DNA of 8,318 nucleotides from Oscillospiraceae bacterium (GCA_017523995.1 JAFWUX010000206.1:1-8318); one strand, 5' to 3'. Shown: positions 1 through 6,729, counted from the stretch's first letter. Notes: generated from the sequence alone by a model not told the origin. Translations and numbers: made by a program.

Positions 1-192
1 ATCATTGCCGTTTGATGCCGTGCCGCCGCCGGAATATGCCGGTACACCGCGGCTGATGACCGGATTTGCAGCAGCGGTCTGTTCCGCGGCGCTGACCGTT
101 ACCGCGCTCTGCTGAACAATGGGCTGAGAATAAACCGCAGTATTTGTCGTCAGTGTCAGTACCGCGAGTAATCCTGCAAGTGCTTGTTTCAT
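1..192 (-). CDS. Secreted protein, N-terminal 64 residues only (3' end outside window)
   Basis: The reading frame opens with ATG at 192-190 and runs off the left edge with no stop. It begins MKQALAGLLAVLTLTTNTAV, a short basic start followed by a hydrophobic stretch, which looks like a Sec signal peptide. A plausible cleavage site is VSA|AEQ after residue 35. The visible mature part is Ala/Gly/Ser-rich and ends ISRGVPAYSGGGTASNGND. That resembles the opening strand of discoidin-like or other galactose-binding-like sugar-binding modules, but too little is visible to name a family. The start is supported by a G-rich ribosome-binding site (203-207) and a good promoter (238-266). Position next to a dockerin-bearing esterase suggests an extracellular carbohydrate-active or surface protein. 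That is inference, and the gene could encode any secreted protein. Confidence 0.75.
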   Translation of the reverse strand, partial: MKQALAGLLAVLTLTTNTAVYSQPIVQQSAVTVSAAEQTAAANPVISRGVPAYSGGGTASNGND

Positions 193-202
193 AATAAATC
201 TT

Positions 203-207
203 CCCCC
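203..207 (-). promoter_or_regulatory. Ribosome-binding site of the secreted-protein gene at 192
   Basis: The minus strand reads GGGGGAAG ten bases before the ATG. It is purine-rich and can pair partly with the CCUCC of 16S rRNA. It is not the canonical AGGAGG seen before the 6513 gene, but resembles the run of G before the esterase gene. Confidence 0.55.
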
Positions 208-212
208 GAATA

Positions 213-226
213 AAGCTTTTCAGCTT
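213..226 (-). promoter_or_regulatory. Small hairpin at the 5' end of the leader
   Basis: On the minus strand AAGCT-GAAA-AGCTT forms a 5-bp stem closed by a GNRA-type GAAA tetraloop. It can extend by three A-U pairs past one bulged U. It would begin a few bases after the predicted transcription start near 231. It may protect the 5' end of the mRNA. It is short and could be coincidental. Confidence 0.3.
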
Positions 227-237
227 ATTATGTTTCT

Positions 238-266
238 ATTATAAAAGATCAATCCGGAATAAACAA
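238..266 (-). promoter_or_regulatory. Sigma-A-type promoter for the secreted-protein gene at 192
   Basis: The -35 box TTGTTT (266-261) and a perfect -10 box TATAAT (243-238) are separated by 17 bp. The predicted start of transcription is near 231, giving a leader of about 39 nt. The promoter lies between the esterase stop and the next ATG, so that gene can be transcribed independently of the esterase. Confidence 0.7.
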
Positions 267-317
267 TGACAGAATTCATCATCTATAAGCATGATTTGCG
301 CAAAAGAAATAATTGTT

Positions 318-2027
318 TTACAGATTTGCAAGTTTATACAGCGTGACCTCTGAAAATGTGATGCTGCCTGTCTGCTCGCCGATCATAAATACAATTTCTG
401 CATCCTCCGCCGCTTCGTTCAGATCAAACGCTTTCAGAGTTGTTTCGGTATCAGTCGTTCCGCTCACATAGACCGTTTCCGGGTCACGCATACTGTGGAT
501 TTCATAGGGAATCTCGCCATTTAGACCTGCCGCTTTGAAGCTAAGTTCATATTTACCCGTCGGCAGTTTCAGGTTCGGTACATATACCGTGACGGATTCC
601 GGTAAATTGCCTGCTGCTGAGATATTGACGTTCATTGAGCGGTTCCATTCCGCATAATACGGCCATGCATTTGCGCCGCTTTCCGTATCAATTTTCGATT
701 CCAGCTTGCTTTCCGCCGCAAGGTCAATACCGATCTTGTCAGACGGTCTGCCGAGCGCTGCCGCGATCTTGTCTGCAAGCAGATATGCATTTTTCTCATG
801 TGTCCGCGGGGAAGGATGCCAGTCTGCACCGAGATCGTTCATGTCCTGAACCGGTGATTCATAGCAGGTAATCTTCGTGTCGCCGACTGCTTCAACTGCC
901 GCTTCGATATAGGGATACAGCTCCGCGCAGCCCATGATACCGAGCGTGCAGATAATATGCGCATCAGGGTTGCATTTCCGGATCTGTTTGAGGAATTCTT
1001 CATACTTCTCCTGATATTCCGTGCCGCGCGTTTCCAGTTCCGTTGTAGCATAGGAATCATCGTTTGTGCCGAGATTCAGCACGACGACATCGACCGGATG
1101 TGCGTCAAAATCCCACGCAGCCTGATAATCGTTCGGTTTGCCGACCATCTCATAGTAGGGCGGAACGAGCGAATCCGTATTCTTTGTGCCGTCGTTCGTA
1201 TAGCCGGAAACAATGCCGTGACCACTGTAACAGACTGCGCTGTAATCCGCATCCAAAAGCTGTGCTGCCAGATAGGCATAGGACAGCGAGAAGTTTTCAG
1301 TTGATGTCGAAAAGCCGACATACTGCGATTCCGCCTCTACACCGTATGCGCAGGTGATCGAGTCTCCGATGAACTCAATCGTCAGATCTTTCTTCGGTGT
1401 CGGTTTGACAGGCTTTGCAGAGGATGACGTAACCGTGATGTCCTTCACGCCGATGCAGCCGTTATTGGCTTCGGAAAGATGCATGACCTTGACTGCGGCG
1501 GTTCTGGCTGATGTGCCGCTGAACAGTTCGACAGTCTGCTCCTTTTCACCCATCACAACATCTTTGATGAGCTCGCCGTCCACATAAACGCCGTAGCGAG
1601 GACGGTATTTTTCTTCGGAATTGATACCGCCGTCACCGCAGATTGTCACGCTTGCTTCCGTACCTGTGACAGTGCATTCCATTGCGGAACCGCTGTGAAC
1701 AAGCCATGTGACACCGTCTTTTCCGAGTGTTCTGCCGATAAGCTTGGTATTCTCTTCTGATAAAGGAATCGTCTGTGTTTTGAGCTCGCCGGTATCGTCG
1801 TCCGGCTCTGCGAGCAGAGAACGCTTCATCAGCGTCAGATCAACTGCATTGACTTTTCCGTCGCTGTTGTAGTCATCGGCAGTGGTGATTGTGCCTTGTG
1901 CGGTGAGTGATTTCACCAGATGCCGCACGTCAGTGACAGACAGTGCTTCGGCGCTGAATGGTCGGATTACCGCCGCAGCTGCCAGTGTCAGAGCGGCGGT
2001 CATCGCCGTATTTTTTCTGCTTTTCAT
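318..2027 (-). CDS. Secreted CE2-like acetyl-esterase (SGNH hydrolase) with N-terminal half dockerin
   Basis: The 569-residue protein probably removes O-acetyl groups from plant polysaccharides such as xylan or mannan, outside the cell. A signal peptide occupies 1-28 (likely cleavage AEA|LS). Residues 29-72 are dockerin-like but hold only one calcium loop (D52, N54, D56, G57, D63). Residues 85-200 match the jelly-roll that precedes the catalytic domain in carbohydrate esterase family 2. A Pro/Lys/Ser linker (201-213) leads to the SGNH domain (about 214-427): block I GDSITCAYG with nucleophile Ser223, block II Gly269, block III GTND with Asn322, and block V DWHP with Asp402 and His404. Residues 433-566 form a beta-rich module with GKYELSFKA and ITFSEVTLYKL, resembling CBM4/9/22-type folds. 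All catalytic landmarks are intact. The ATG at 2027 has a G-run ribosome-binding site and a strong promoter upstream. Acetyl-esterase activity is inferred from the family; a related deacylase is possible. Confidence 0.88.
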   Translation of the reverse strand: MKSRKNTAMTAALTLAAAAVIRPFSAEALSVTDVRHLVKSLTAQGTITTADDYNSDGKVNAVDLTLMKRSLLAEPDDDTGELKTQTIPLSEENTKLIGRTLGKDGVTWLVHSGSAMECTVTGTEASVTICGDGGINSEEKYRPRYGVYVDGELIKDVVMGEKEQTVELFSGTSARTAAVKVMHLSEANNGCIGVKDITVTSSSAKPVKPTPKKDLTIEFIGDSITCAYGVEAESQYVGFSTSTENFSLSYAYLAAQLLDADYSAVCYSGHGIVSGYTNDGTKNTDSLVPPYYEMVGKPNDYQAAWDFDAHPVDVVVLNLGTNDDSYATTELETRGTEYQEKYEEFLKQIRKCNPDAHIICTLGIMGCAELYPYIEAAVEAVGDTKITCYESPVQDMNDLGADWHPSPRTHEKNAYLLADKIAAALGRPSDKIGIDLAAESKLESKIDTESGANAWPYYAEWNRSMNVNISAAGNLPESVTVYVPNLKLPTGKYELSFKAAGLNGEIPYEIHSMRDPETVYVSGTTDTETTLKAFDLNEAAEDAEIVFMIGEQTGSITFSEVTLYKLANL

Positions 2028-2033
2028 ATTGAA

Positions 2034-2039
2034 CCCCCC
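2034..2039 (-). promoter_or_regulatory. Ribosome-binding site of the esterase gene
   Basis: A run of six G lies six bases before the ATG at 2027. It can pair with CCUCC only as a shifted G-run, so it is an atypical Shine-Dalgarno. It supports this start because the signal peptide begins exactly here. Confidence 0.5.
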
Positions 2040-2078
2040 GATTCATAATACCGCAGTTTGACCGCGGCTTTCAATTTT

Positions 2079-2107
2079 ATTCTAATACAGCCCGGCGATA
2101 ATGTCAA
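2079..2107 (-). promoter_or_regulatory. Sigma-A-type promoter for the esterase gene
   Basis: A perfect -35 box TTGACA (2107-2102) is followed after 17 bp by the -10 box TAGAAT (2084-2079). Transcription should start near 2072, leaving a leader of about 45 nt that contains a possible small stem, CCGC...GCGG (2051-2067), before the ribosome-binding site. No operator can be assigned with confidence. Confidence 0.75.
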
Positions 2108-2388
2108 TCATATTTTGCTGAAAAACAGCCGAAATTAACAATTTGGTGATAATTGCTGCAATACAAACCGATCACTTATATTTATATAATGTCAAACTGC
2201 ATCATCGCCCCGCGTTCCGTAGCGGATTTCGGCAGCATATCTATTGACAGCGCGAACAGAATATGATAAAGCAAAGAGGGTGGTTCAGAGATCTATACGA
2301 CTTGGCCGGAGCGGTGCGAAAAATCACAATCTTCCAATAACGCACTGTTTTCTGCACAGTTCCTTTGTCAGCGGTTCCGCGATGAAAC
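2108..2388. other. Unexplained intergenic stretch of about 280 bp
   Basis: No convincing gene lies here. The stretch contains an 11-base near-palindrome ATTGCTGCAAT, a second TTGACATTAT matching the esterase -35 region, and a 10-base inverted repeat partner of 2053-2062 at 2191-2200. It also contains a possible hairpin ACTGT/ACAGT (2344-2360). On the minus strand, a frame open after a TAG ends with MLPKSATERGAMMQFDII. On the plus strand, 2263-2340 could encode a 25-residue peptide starting MIKQRGWFRDLYDLAGAVRK, but it has no ribosome-binding site. These may be remnants or part of a dispersed repeat. Confidence 0.35.
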
Positions 2389-2428
2389 ACACGCGCCTGC
2401 GGAATACATATATTCCGCAGGCGCGTGT
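2389..2428 (-). terminator. Long perfect hairpin, probable terminator of the tandem kinase-like gene
   Basis: An 18-bp perfect inverted repeat (2389-2406 with 2411-2428) encloses a 4-base loop. The stem is GC-rich at its base (CGCGCCTGCGG) and AT-rich near the loop. It starts 68 bases after the stop of the 2497-6513 gene, the expected position for its terminator. On the minus strand the bases after the stem are GTTTCATC, so the U-tract is weak. On the plus strand the flank is somewhat richer in T (CTTATATTTG), but no plus-strand gene precedes it. It could also be a transcript-stabilising 3' structure. Confidence 0.6.
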
Positions 2429-2496
2429 CTTATATTTGTATATGCTGCATGACGAGGCGGGTAATATCCGCTGCACCGTGTTGCTCATTTTTACAT

Positions 2497-5400
2497 TTAC
2501 TGCTTCTTCATTCCATTTTCAAGGGGTTCTTTTTTGGGTGCGGGGGCTTTTTTGTGGTTTTGCACTGCGGCCTGCTGATCCAGCCGCACCTGACTTTTCA
2601 AATATGCATTGAGCAATTGATTGCCGGTTCCTTCCTTTGCAAAGTTGATGATCTGCTCTTTGGAATTCTCCTGAAGCATTTTCTCAAACGCAGGCTCAGC
2701 CTTGATTTTTTCAATATTTGCTTCAACCGTAGAATTCATCAGGGCATTGAACATCTTTTTCTTCTTCACAAGATTGACGGCATTCTTGTTCACGGACGTC
2801 AGATAGATCATGGTAGCGACCTGCGTTTTGAACTGGTCATCGCTGATCTCCGGATGGTTTTGCAGATAGTCCTGCCTGTTTTTCAGCAGTCTGTGCAAGG
2901 TTTCCTCCGGTTTTGCCGCAACCTCGCGCTTATCTACTGTGTTCTGGACAAGACTGCGCATTTTGACCGCGGCTTCTGACAGCTTCGTTGAAAATGCTTT
3001 GCGCTTTTGCTGAGTTTTGCTGGGGTGATCCTGATCATTGACATGGCTGGTATAGTTTCCGGCTGCATTGCTGAGGCTGTTGATGCCGGAGATCAGACCC
3101 GAAATATCCTCTGCACTCAGTGCCGTGCCTTTTTTCAGCTTATTATTAAGCTGCTTCGTGTATTCTGAAAATGTTTTTGACTGGTCGGAAAGATTGGTGA
3201 AGAAGGCGGATTCACCGTGAAAAATGCTGGTGCAAGATGAAATGCCGTCTTTGCAAGCCTTTGCAAAGCCCGAAGCATATTTCATCAACTGTTCATCCGT
3301 CATCGAGGTTATGGCTTTTTCTGCGGCGAAGCTCTGTTGTAAATCGTCCAGCAGCTTTTCTTCCTTCTCCTCGACAGCTTTTGCGAATGCGGTTTCTTCG
3401 ATCGCCTTCTTCGAGAATTCCTCAACCTGCAGCCCCTTTGTGAAGATGACCTCATCCCGTTTTTCACCCGGCTTGGTGGATCTCAGCAGGCTGGGCAGAG
3501 TTGTTGTGAAGGTGGTTTCGACTCTGCCGAAAAGGCTTTGTTTTTCTGCTGCCAGATCAGACAGCTTCATATTATTCCATTCTTCATCAGCCACTGTCTT
3601 GATCTGACCGTTTTTGATACGCTCCTGAACCGCTGTAAAGCGGTCAACGGCGGCGTATATCTCCTTCTGATTGAGCCCCTGTCCCTCCAGCGTGTGAATC
3701 AGTGCATTGGCACTCATGTTTTTGATCTTATCAGCCATTTGCTCCGATACGACCTTGACAGAGTCCAGCGGCGGCAATTGGTTATAATTCTTATCCGGTG
3801 CAAGTTTGATCGTTCCGAAGGAAAGGTCGTTGTCAATGCCGGTCACGCCGAGACACTTTGTGCCGTCCGGTGAGAACTGATAAAACAGGTTCGATTCGTT
3901 CCGGTCAACATTCATGCAGATGTAGTCGAGAATCTGAATATCTGCGATGTTTTTCAGCGCCGGAGAACCGTCAAAGCCTGCCGGTGTAATTTTTGCTTCC
4001 GGATCACCCGGCTTGATGCTGCTATAATCTATACCGGGAGCTTGTTTCATGAAAATGCCGTTTGTGATCTTGTCGCCGACCTGAACCTGCATCGTGGTAG
4101 ACTGTGCTAGCACATCGGGAGAACCGAGCAGCTCCGCCATTTTGGACATCGCAACATTGCGCTTGTCGATCGTACCGTTCTGGTCTGCACCATACAGAAC
4201 ATAACCGCATCTCAATCTTTCCGGAAGCGTTTGCGCATCTGATAAAATATTCTTGTAATATGAATTGAATGCACGGTCTTTCTGGAGCCGTTCAGCAGTT
4301 TCTGCATCAAAGCCGAGTTTTTTCAGATCGTAATTGTGAGGCGCATAGCTAGTGTTGCCGCCTTCCCGCAGGTAGCTCTGTGTCCGCTTCATGACCTCTG
4401 CCCATTCCGGATTGCCGCCTTCGCCGGACAGCTTTTTGATCTCGCGCTCAAAAAGCTGTTTGAGCTGGCTTTTGCCGTTGACAAATGTCTCGGCGGTGAA
4501 ATAGCCGTTTACGGGCTTGCCGTCCTTGTCGTCAAAGGTGAGCGGGATTCTTGTGCTGCTTAGACCGTGCTTGCTGCTGAGTTTCTGGTTTTCGTCGATC
4601 ACGAGCTTGATATTCTCCGGATTATCAATGCCGAGAATATCATTTTTGCGAATCTGGTACTTGATGCCGGTACCGATCGGCTTGCCTTCCAACGCCTCGA
4701 CTTTCGGGGCCTCCTGCTTTTTAATACCGAACAGAACGTCTTTCGCCTTTATTTCCCGCTGTTCATATATATCCTTTTTTTCCTCCCTTTTATTATGCTC
4801 CTTGACGATCTTGTTCATGTTTTTGAGCGTCGCAAACTGGTTCATTTCTGCTTTATCCGTAGCTTCGTTTGCGAGCGAATCCAGACTGTATTTATTCCAG
4901 TCCTTTTCCGGAACGGTGCGCAGATGGCCGGGTGCAACGGTTCCGGCCGGCGTCGGATGATTTGTATAGTATTCCTTGCCCTCTTTGATCGCATTTTGCA
5001 GAATCTTCGTGCGCTCCCACGCAGCATTGATCTCCTCGTTCCGCAGACCGTAGCCGCGCAGCGCAAGACGGAGCTGATCCTCCTGAAGGCTCATAATCGT
5101 CTGCGCGGTCTTTTCTCCGATCGCGCCCATATTTTTCGGCAGGATGAACTTGTTGCCCAGAATCTTGTCGCTTTTCGGATCCGGTACATTCAGACCGAAT
5201 GAAAGATCGTTGTCGATACCGGTAATGCCGGTCAGCATGGTCTTGCCGTCAACCTCGCCGAAGCGCATCATGAGATTGCCGGCGTGTCTGTCGAGATTTC
5301 CGCAGATGAAGTCGATCGCCTGTATAGCGGCAATATCGTCAAAGACGGCCGGATTATTATAGACCTCAGCATTTGCATGCTGCATCGGGCTTTCCGGATT

Positions 5401-6513
5401 CCGGTCATAGGCATTGTAGTCAAAGGCCTTTGTCATGAAGGTTCCGGCAGTCGGCACGCCGTTTATGATGGCGATCATGGGTTGTGATTCCGCAATCAGT
5501 CCTTTTTTTCCGACCAGCGTGGAAACTGCGCTCATGGCGGCATTTCGCTTGTCAATATTGCAGCCGTCCGCTGTTCCGAGCCATTTGCTGCTACGGCCGA
5601 CATATAGATTTTGGGTAAGATTCTGCTTATAATATTCCGTTGAAAATTCGCTAATCGCCTGCAAAAATTTCGGATTTTTGGCAAAGCGATTGCGCTGTTC
5701 CTCTGTAAAGATGTTTCTCAGTGCGCCGTAGTAATAGCTGGTTGCTGCTTCCTTCATCTCATCCCGATCATCGGTCCACTTCAAATCATTGCCGATCTTG
5801 ATCGCTTTTTCAAGTGAAACATTGAGGAGCTGTTCTTTTATCAGATCATAATAGGATGTTTTTTCCAGTCCGTCGAACATCTCCGACAGCTCCGGATATT
5901 TCTGACGGTATTTGCGGAAGAACATCTTGTTGTCCTCAGTTCCGTGAATCGTAGAGGAGGCAGTGAAATAACCGTCCAGTCCGCCGCCCGGTGCATCCGG
6001 CACCTGAATCGGGATTCTGGAGGACAGCACGCCGCCCTTGCTGACGATCTGCTGTTCACCGAGATCGACTGTCAGGGTTCGGCCGCGTTCGATGATTTCA
6101 TCGAGCGTCAGCGGGTGATCCTTGTCAATCGTTACGGAATCCAGCGCGACACTGTCTTTTGTCAGCAGCTCCTTTACCTTTCCGGCGATTTCCTTCATTC
6201 TGCCGGCAATACCGTTCTGCTCCGTGCTTGTCAGAACGTTGTCGCATTCCGTCAGCGCTTTGCGGTAGGTATCCTTGAGTGCATCGAGGCTGATCTGATC
6301 CACAATCGGATATTTTCCGTTTTTATCCGGCTTGTAGAAATCCTCGGAAAGCTGATTGATCGCCCATGTCCAGCGCGTAAACTCACTGTACCGCTCGGCA
6401 TCCTCCTCTGAGAGAACCGTTTCGCTGATCTGGCGGGAAATGTCCAGATAATTGCGCTGCATCTCAGTGAGATAAAGCTCTACTTTCTCGTTGTTCAGTT
6501 GATCCTTTGACAT
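2497..6513 (-). CDS. Large protein with two tandem PI3/4-kinase/HipA-like kinase modules, function unknown
   Basis: The 1338-residue protein has no signal peptide or membrane segment, so it is probably cytoplasmic. After a helical N-terminal region (1-145) come two diverged copies of one module, about 146-550 and 636-990. Each has, in order: LSSRIPI/STRIPL (163-169, 652-658), GYFTA (181-185, 670-674), IDKRN-A/V-AMS (320-328, 782-790), GxFM (357-360, 819-822), a catalytic-loop motif (D408-RHAG-N413; D870-RNES-N875), TGIDNDLSFG (431-440, 891-900), and a trailing TV-x4-WN segment (533-540, 973-980). A D-R-H-x-x-N loop followed about 25 residues later by an Asp motif is known from PI3/PI4 kinases, actin-fragmin kinase and HipA, so ATP-dependent phosphotransfer to protein, lipid or small molecule is inferred. 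The second copy has Asn872 where the first has His410. Residues 1000-1338 are mostly helical and end Lys/Pro-rich. The ATG at 6513 was chosen for its AGGAGG. The substrate is unknown; the module may be specific to gut Clostridia. Confidence 0.85.
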   Translation of the reverse strand: MSKDQLNNEKVELYLTEMQRNYLDISRQISETVLSEEDAERYSEFTRWTWAINQLSEDFYKPDKNGKYPIVDQISLDALKDTYRKALTECDNVLTSTEQNGIAGRMKEIAGKVKELLTKDSVALDSVTIDKDHPLTLDEIIERGRTLTVDLGEQQIVSKGGVLSSRIPIQVPDAPGGGLDGYFTASSTIHGTEDNKMFFRKYRQKYPELSEMFDGLEKTSYYDLIKEQLLNVSLEKAIKIGNDLKWTDDRDEMKEAATSYYYGALRNIFTEEQRNRFAKNPKFLQAISEFSTEYYKQNLTQNLYVGRSSKWLGTADGCNIDKRNAAMSAVSTLVGKKGLIAESQPMIAIINGVPTAGTFMTKAFDYNAYDRNPESPMQHANAEVYNNPAVFDDIAAIQAIDFICGNLDRHAGNLMMRFGEVDGKTMLTGITGIDNDLSFGLNVPDPKSDKILGNKFILPKNMGAIGEKTAQTIMSLQEDQLRLALRGYGLRNEEINAAWERTKILQNAIKEGKEYYTNHPTPAGTVAPGHLRTVPEKDWNKYSLDSLANEATDKAEMNQFATLKNMNKIVKEHNKREEKKDIYEQREIKAKDVLFGIKKQEAPKVEALEGKPIGTGIKYQIRKNDILGIDNPENIKLVIDENQKLSSKHGLSSTRIPLTFDDKDGKPVNGYFTAETFVNGKSQLKQLFEREIKKLSGEGGNPEWAEVMKRTQSYLREGGNTSYAPHNYDLKKLGFDAETAERLQKDRAFNSYYKNILSDAQTLPERLRCGYVLYGADQNGTIDKRNVAMSKMAELLGSPDVLAQSTTMQVQVGDKITNGIFMKQAPGIDYSSIKPGDPEAKITPAGFDGSPALKNIADIQILDYICMNVDRNESNLFYQFSPDGTKCLGVTGIDNDLSFGTIKLAPDKNYNQLPPLDSVKVVSEQMADKIKNMSANALIHTLEGQGLNQKEIYAAVDRFTAVQERIKNGQIKTVADEEWNNMKLSDLAAEKQSLFGRVETTFTTTLPSLLRSTKPGEKRDEVIFTKGLQVEEFSKKAIEETAFAKAVEEKEEKLLDDLQQSFAAEKAITSMTDEQLMKYASGFAKACKDGISSCTSIFHGESAFFTNLSDQSKTFSEYTKQLNNKLKKGTALSAEDISGLISGINSLSNAAGNYTSHVNDQDHPSKTQQKRKAFSTKLSEAAVKMRSLVQNTVDKREVAAKPEETLHRLLKNRQDYLQNHPEISDDQFKTQVATMIYLTSVNKNAVNLVKKKKMFNALMNSTVEANIEKIKAEPAFEKMLQENSKEQIINFAKEGTGNQLLNAYLKSQVRLDQQAAVQNHKKAPAPKKEPLENGMKKQ

Positions 6514-6521
6514 CCTGATTT

Positions 6522-6527
6522 CCTCCT
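6522..6527 (-). promoter_or_regulatory. Canonical ribosome-binding site deciding the 6513 start
   Basis: A perfect AGGAGG sits eight bases before the ATG at 6513. This decides the start against the in-frame GTG at 6567, which has no Shine-Dalgarno sequence and lies inside a hairpin stem. Confidence 0.88.
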
Positions 6528-6565
6528 GCTGATGTAGATTTTGGAATATTGCTGCACAGTATCTC

Positions 6566-6592
6566 ACAGCAATCAGATTAGATGATTGCTGT
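6566..6592 (-). promoter_or_regulatory. Perfect 10-bp hairpin in the leader of the kinase-like gene
   Basis: ACAGCAATCA pairs perfectly with TGATTGCTGT around a 7-base loop, about 53 bases before the start codon and 39 bases before the AGGAGG. The minus strand continues GAGATAC, with no U-tract, so it is not an ordinary intrinsic terminator. It could be a protein-binding RNA hairpin, an mRNA-stability element or, as DNA, an operator with 10-bp half sites. It lies about 100 bp downstream of the predicted transcription start. Confidence 0.5.
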
Positions 6593-6700
6593 CATTATAT
6601 TATATATACCTGAAATTTTGCTGTTTGGGTGCTAATCTTGCTCGTTTTTTATCCGAAAAAGTTCGTCATCGCCGGTATAACTGATGCGGCTGATACTGAT

Positions 6701-6729
6701 ACTATACAATAAATTTTGTGCTTTGTCAA
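6701..6729 (-). promoter_or_regulatory. Strong sigma-A-type promoter for the kinase-like gene
   Basis: A perfect -35 box TTGACA (6729-6724) and -10 box TATAGT (6706-6701) are exactly 17 bp apart, with an A/T-rich spacer. Transcription should begin near 6694, leaving a leader of about 181 nt before the ATG at 6513. The long leader contains the hairpin at 6566-6592. This shows that the gene does not depend on read-through from the repeat-protein gene upstream. Confidence 0.8.

Noticed and set aside
2045..2074. Alternative esterase promoter TTGAAA-18-TATTAT
   Set aside because: Transcription would start at about 2038, inside the ribosome-binding site; the TTGACA-17-TAGAAT promoter just upstream is better.
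2244..2270. Plus-strand promoter TTGACA followed by TATGAT
   Set aside because: The spacer is only 12 bp and no plus-strand gene or structured RNA follows convincingly.
2244..2979. Plus-strand frames of 122 and 184 codons
   Set aside because: They cross the terminator hairpin and run antisense into the 3' end of the kinase-like gene; no ribosome-binding site or recognisable domain.
4567..5202. 211-codon plus-strand frame inside the kinase-like gene
   Set aside because: It is antisense to conserved parts of the kinase-like protein and has no supporting start signals.
2497..6513. HipA-type toxin of a toxin-antitoxin pair
   Set aside because: The DRHxxN motif is shared, but the protein is about three times the size of HipA, is duplicated, and no HipB-like DNA-binding gene adjoins it.
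6514..6567. Start of the kinase-like protein at the in-frame GTG at 6567
   Set aside because: No ribosome-binding site precedes it and it lies in the perfect hairpin stem; the ATG at 6513 has AGGAGG at ideal spacing.
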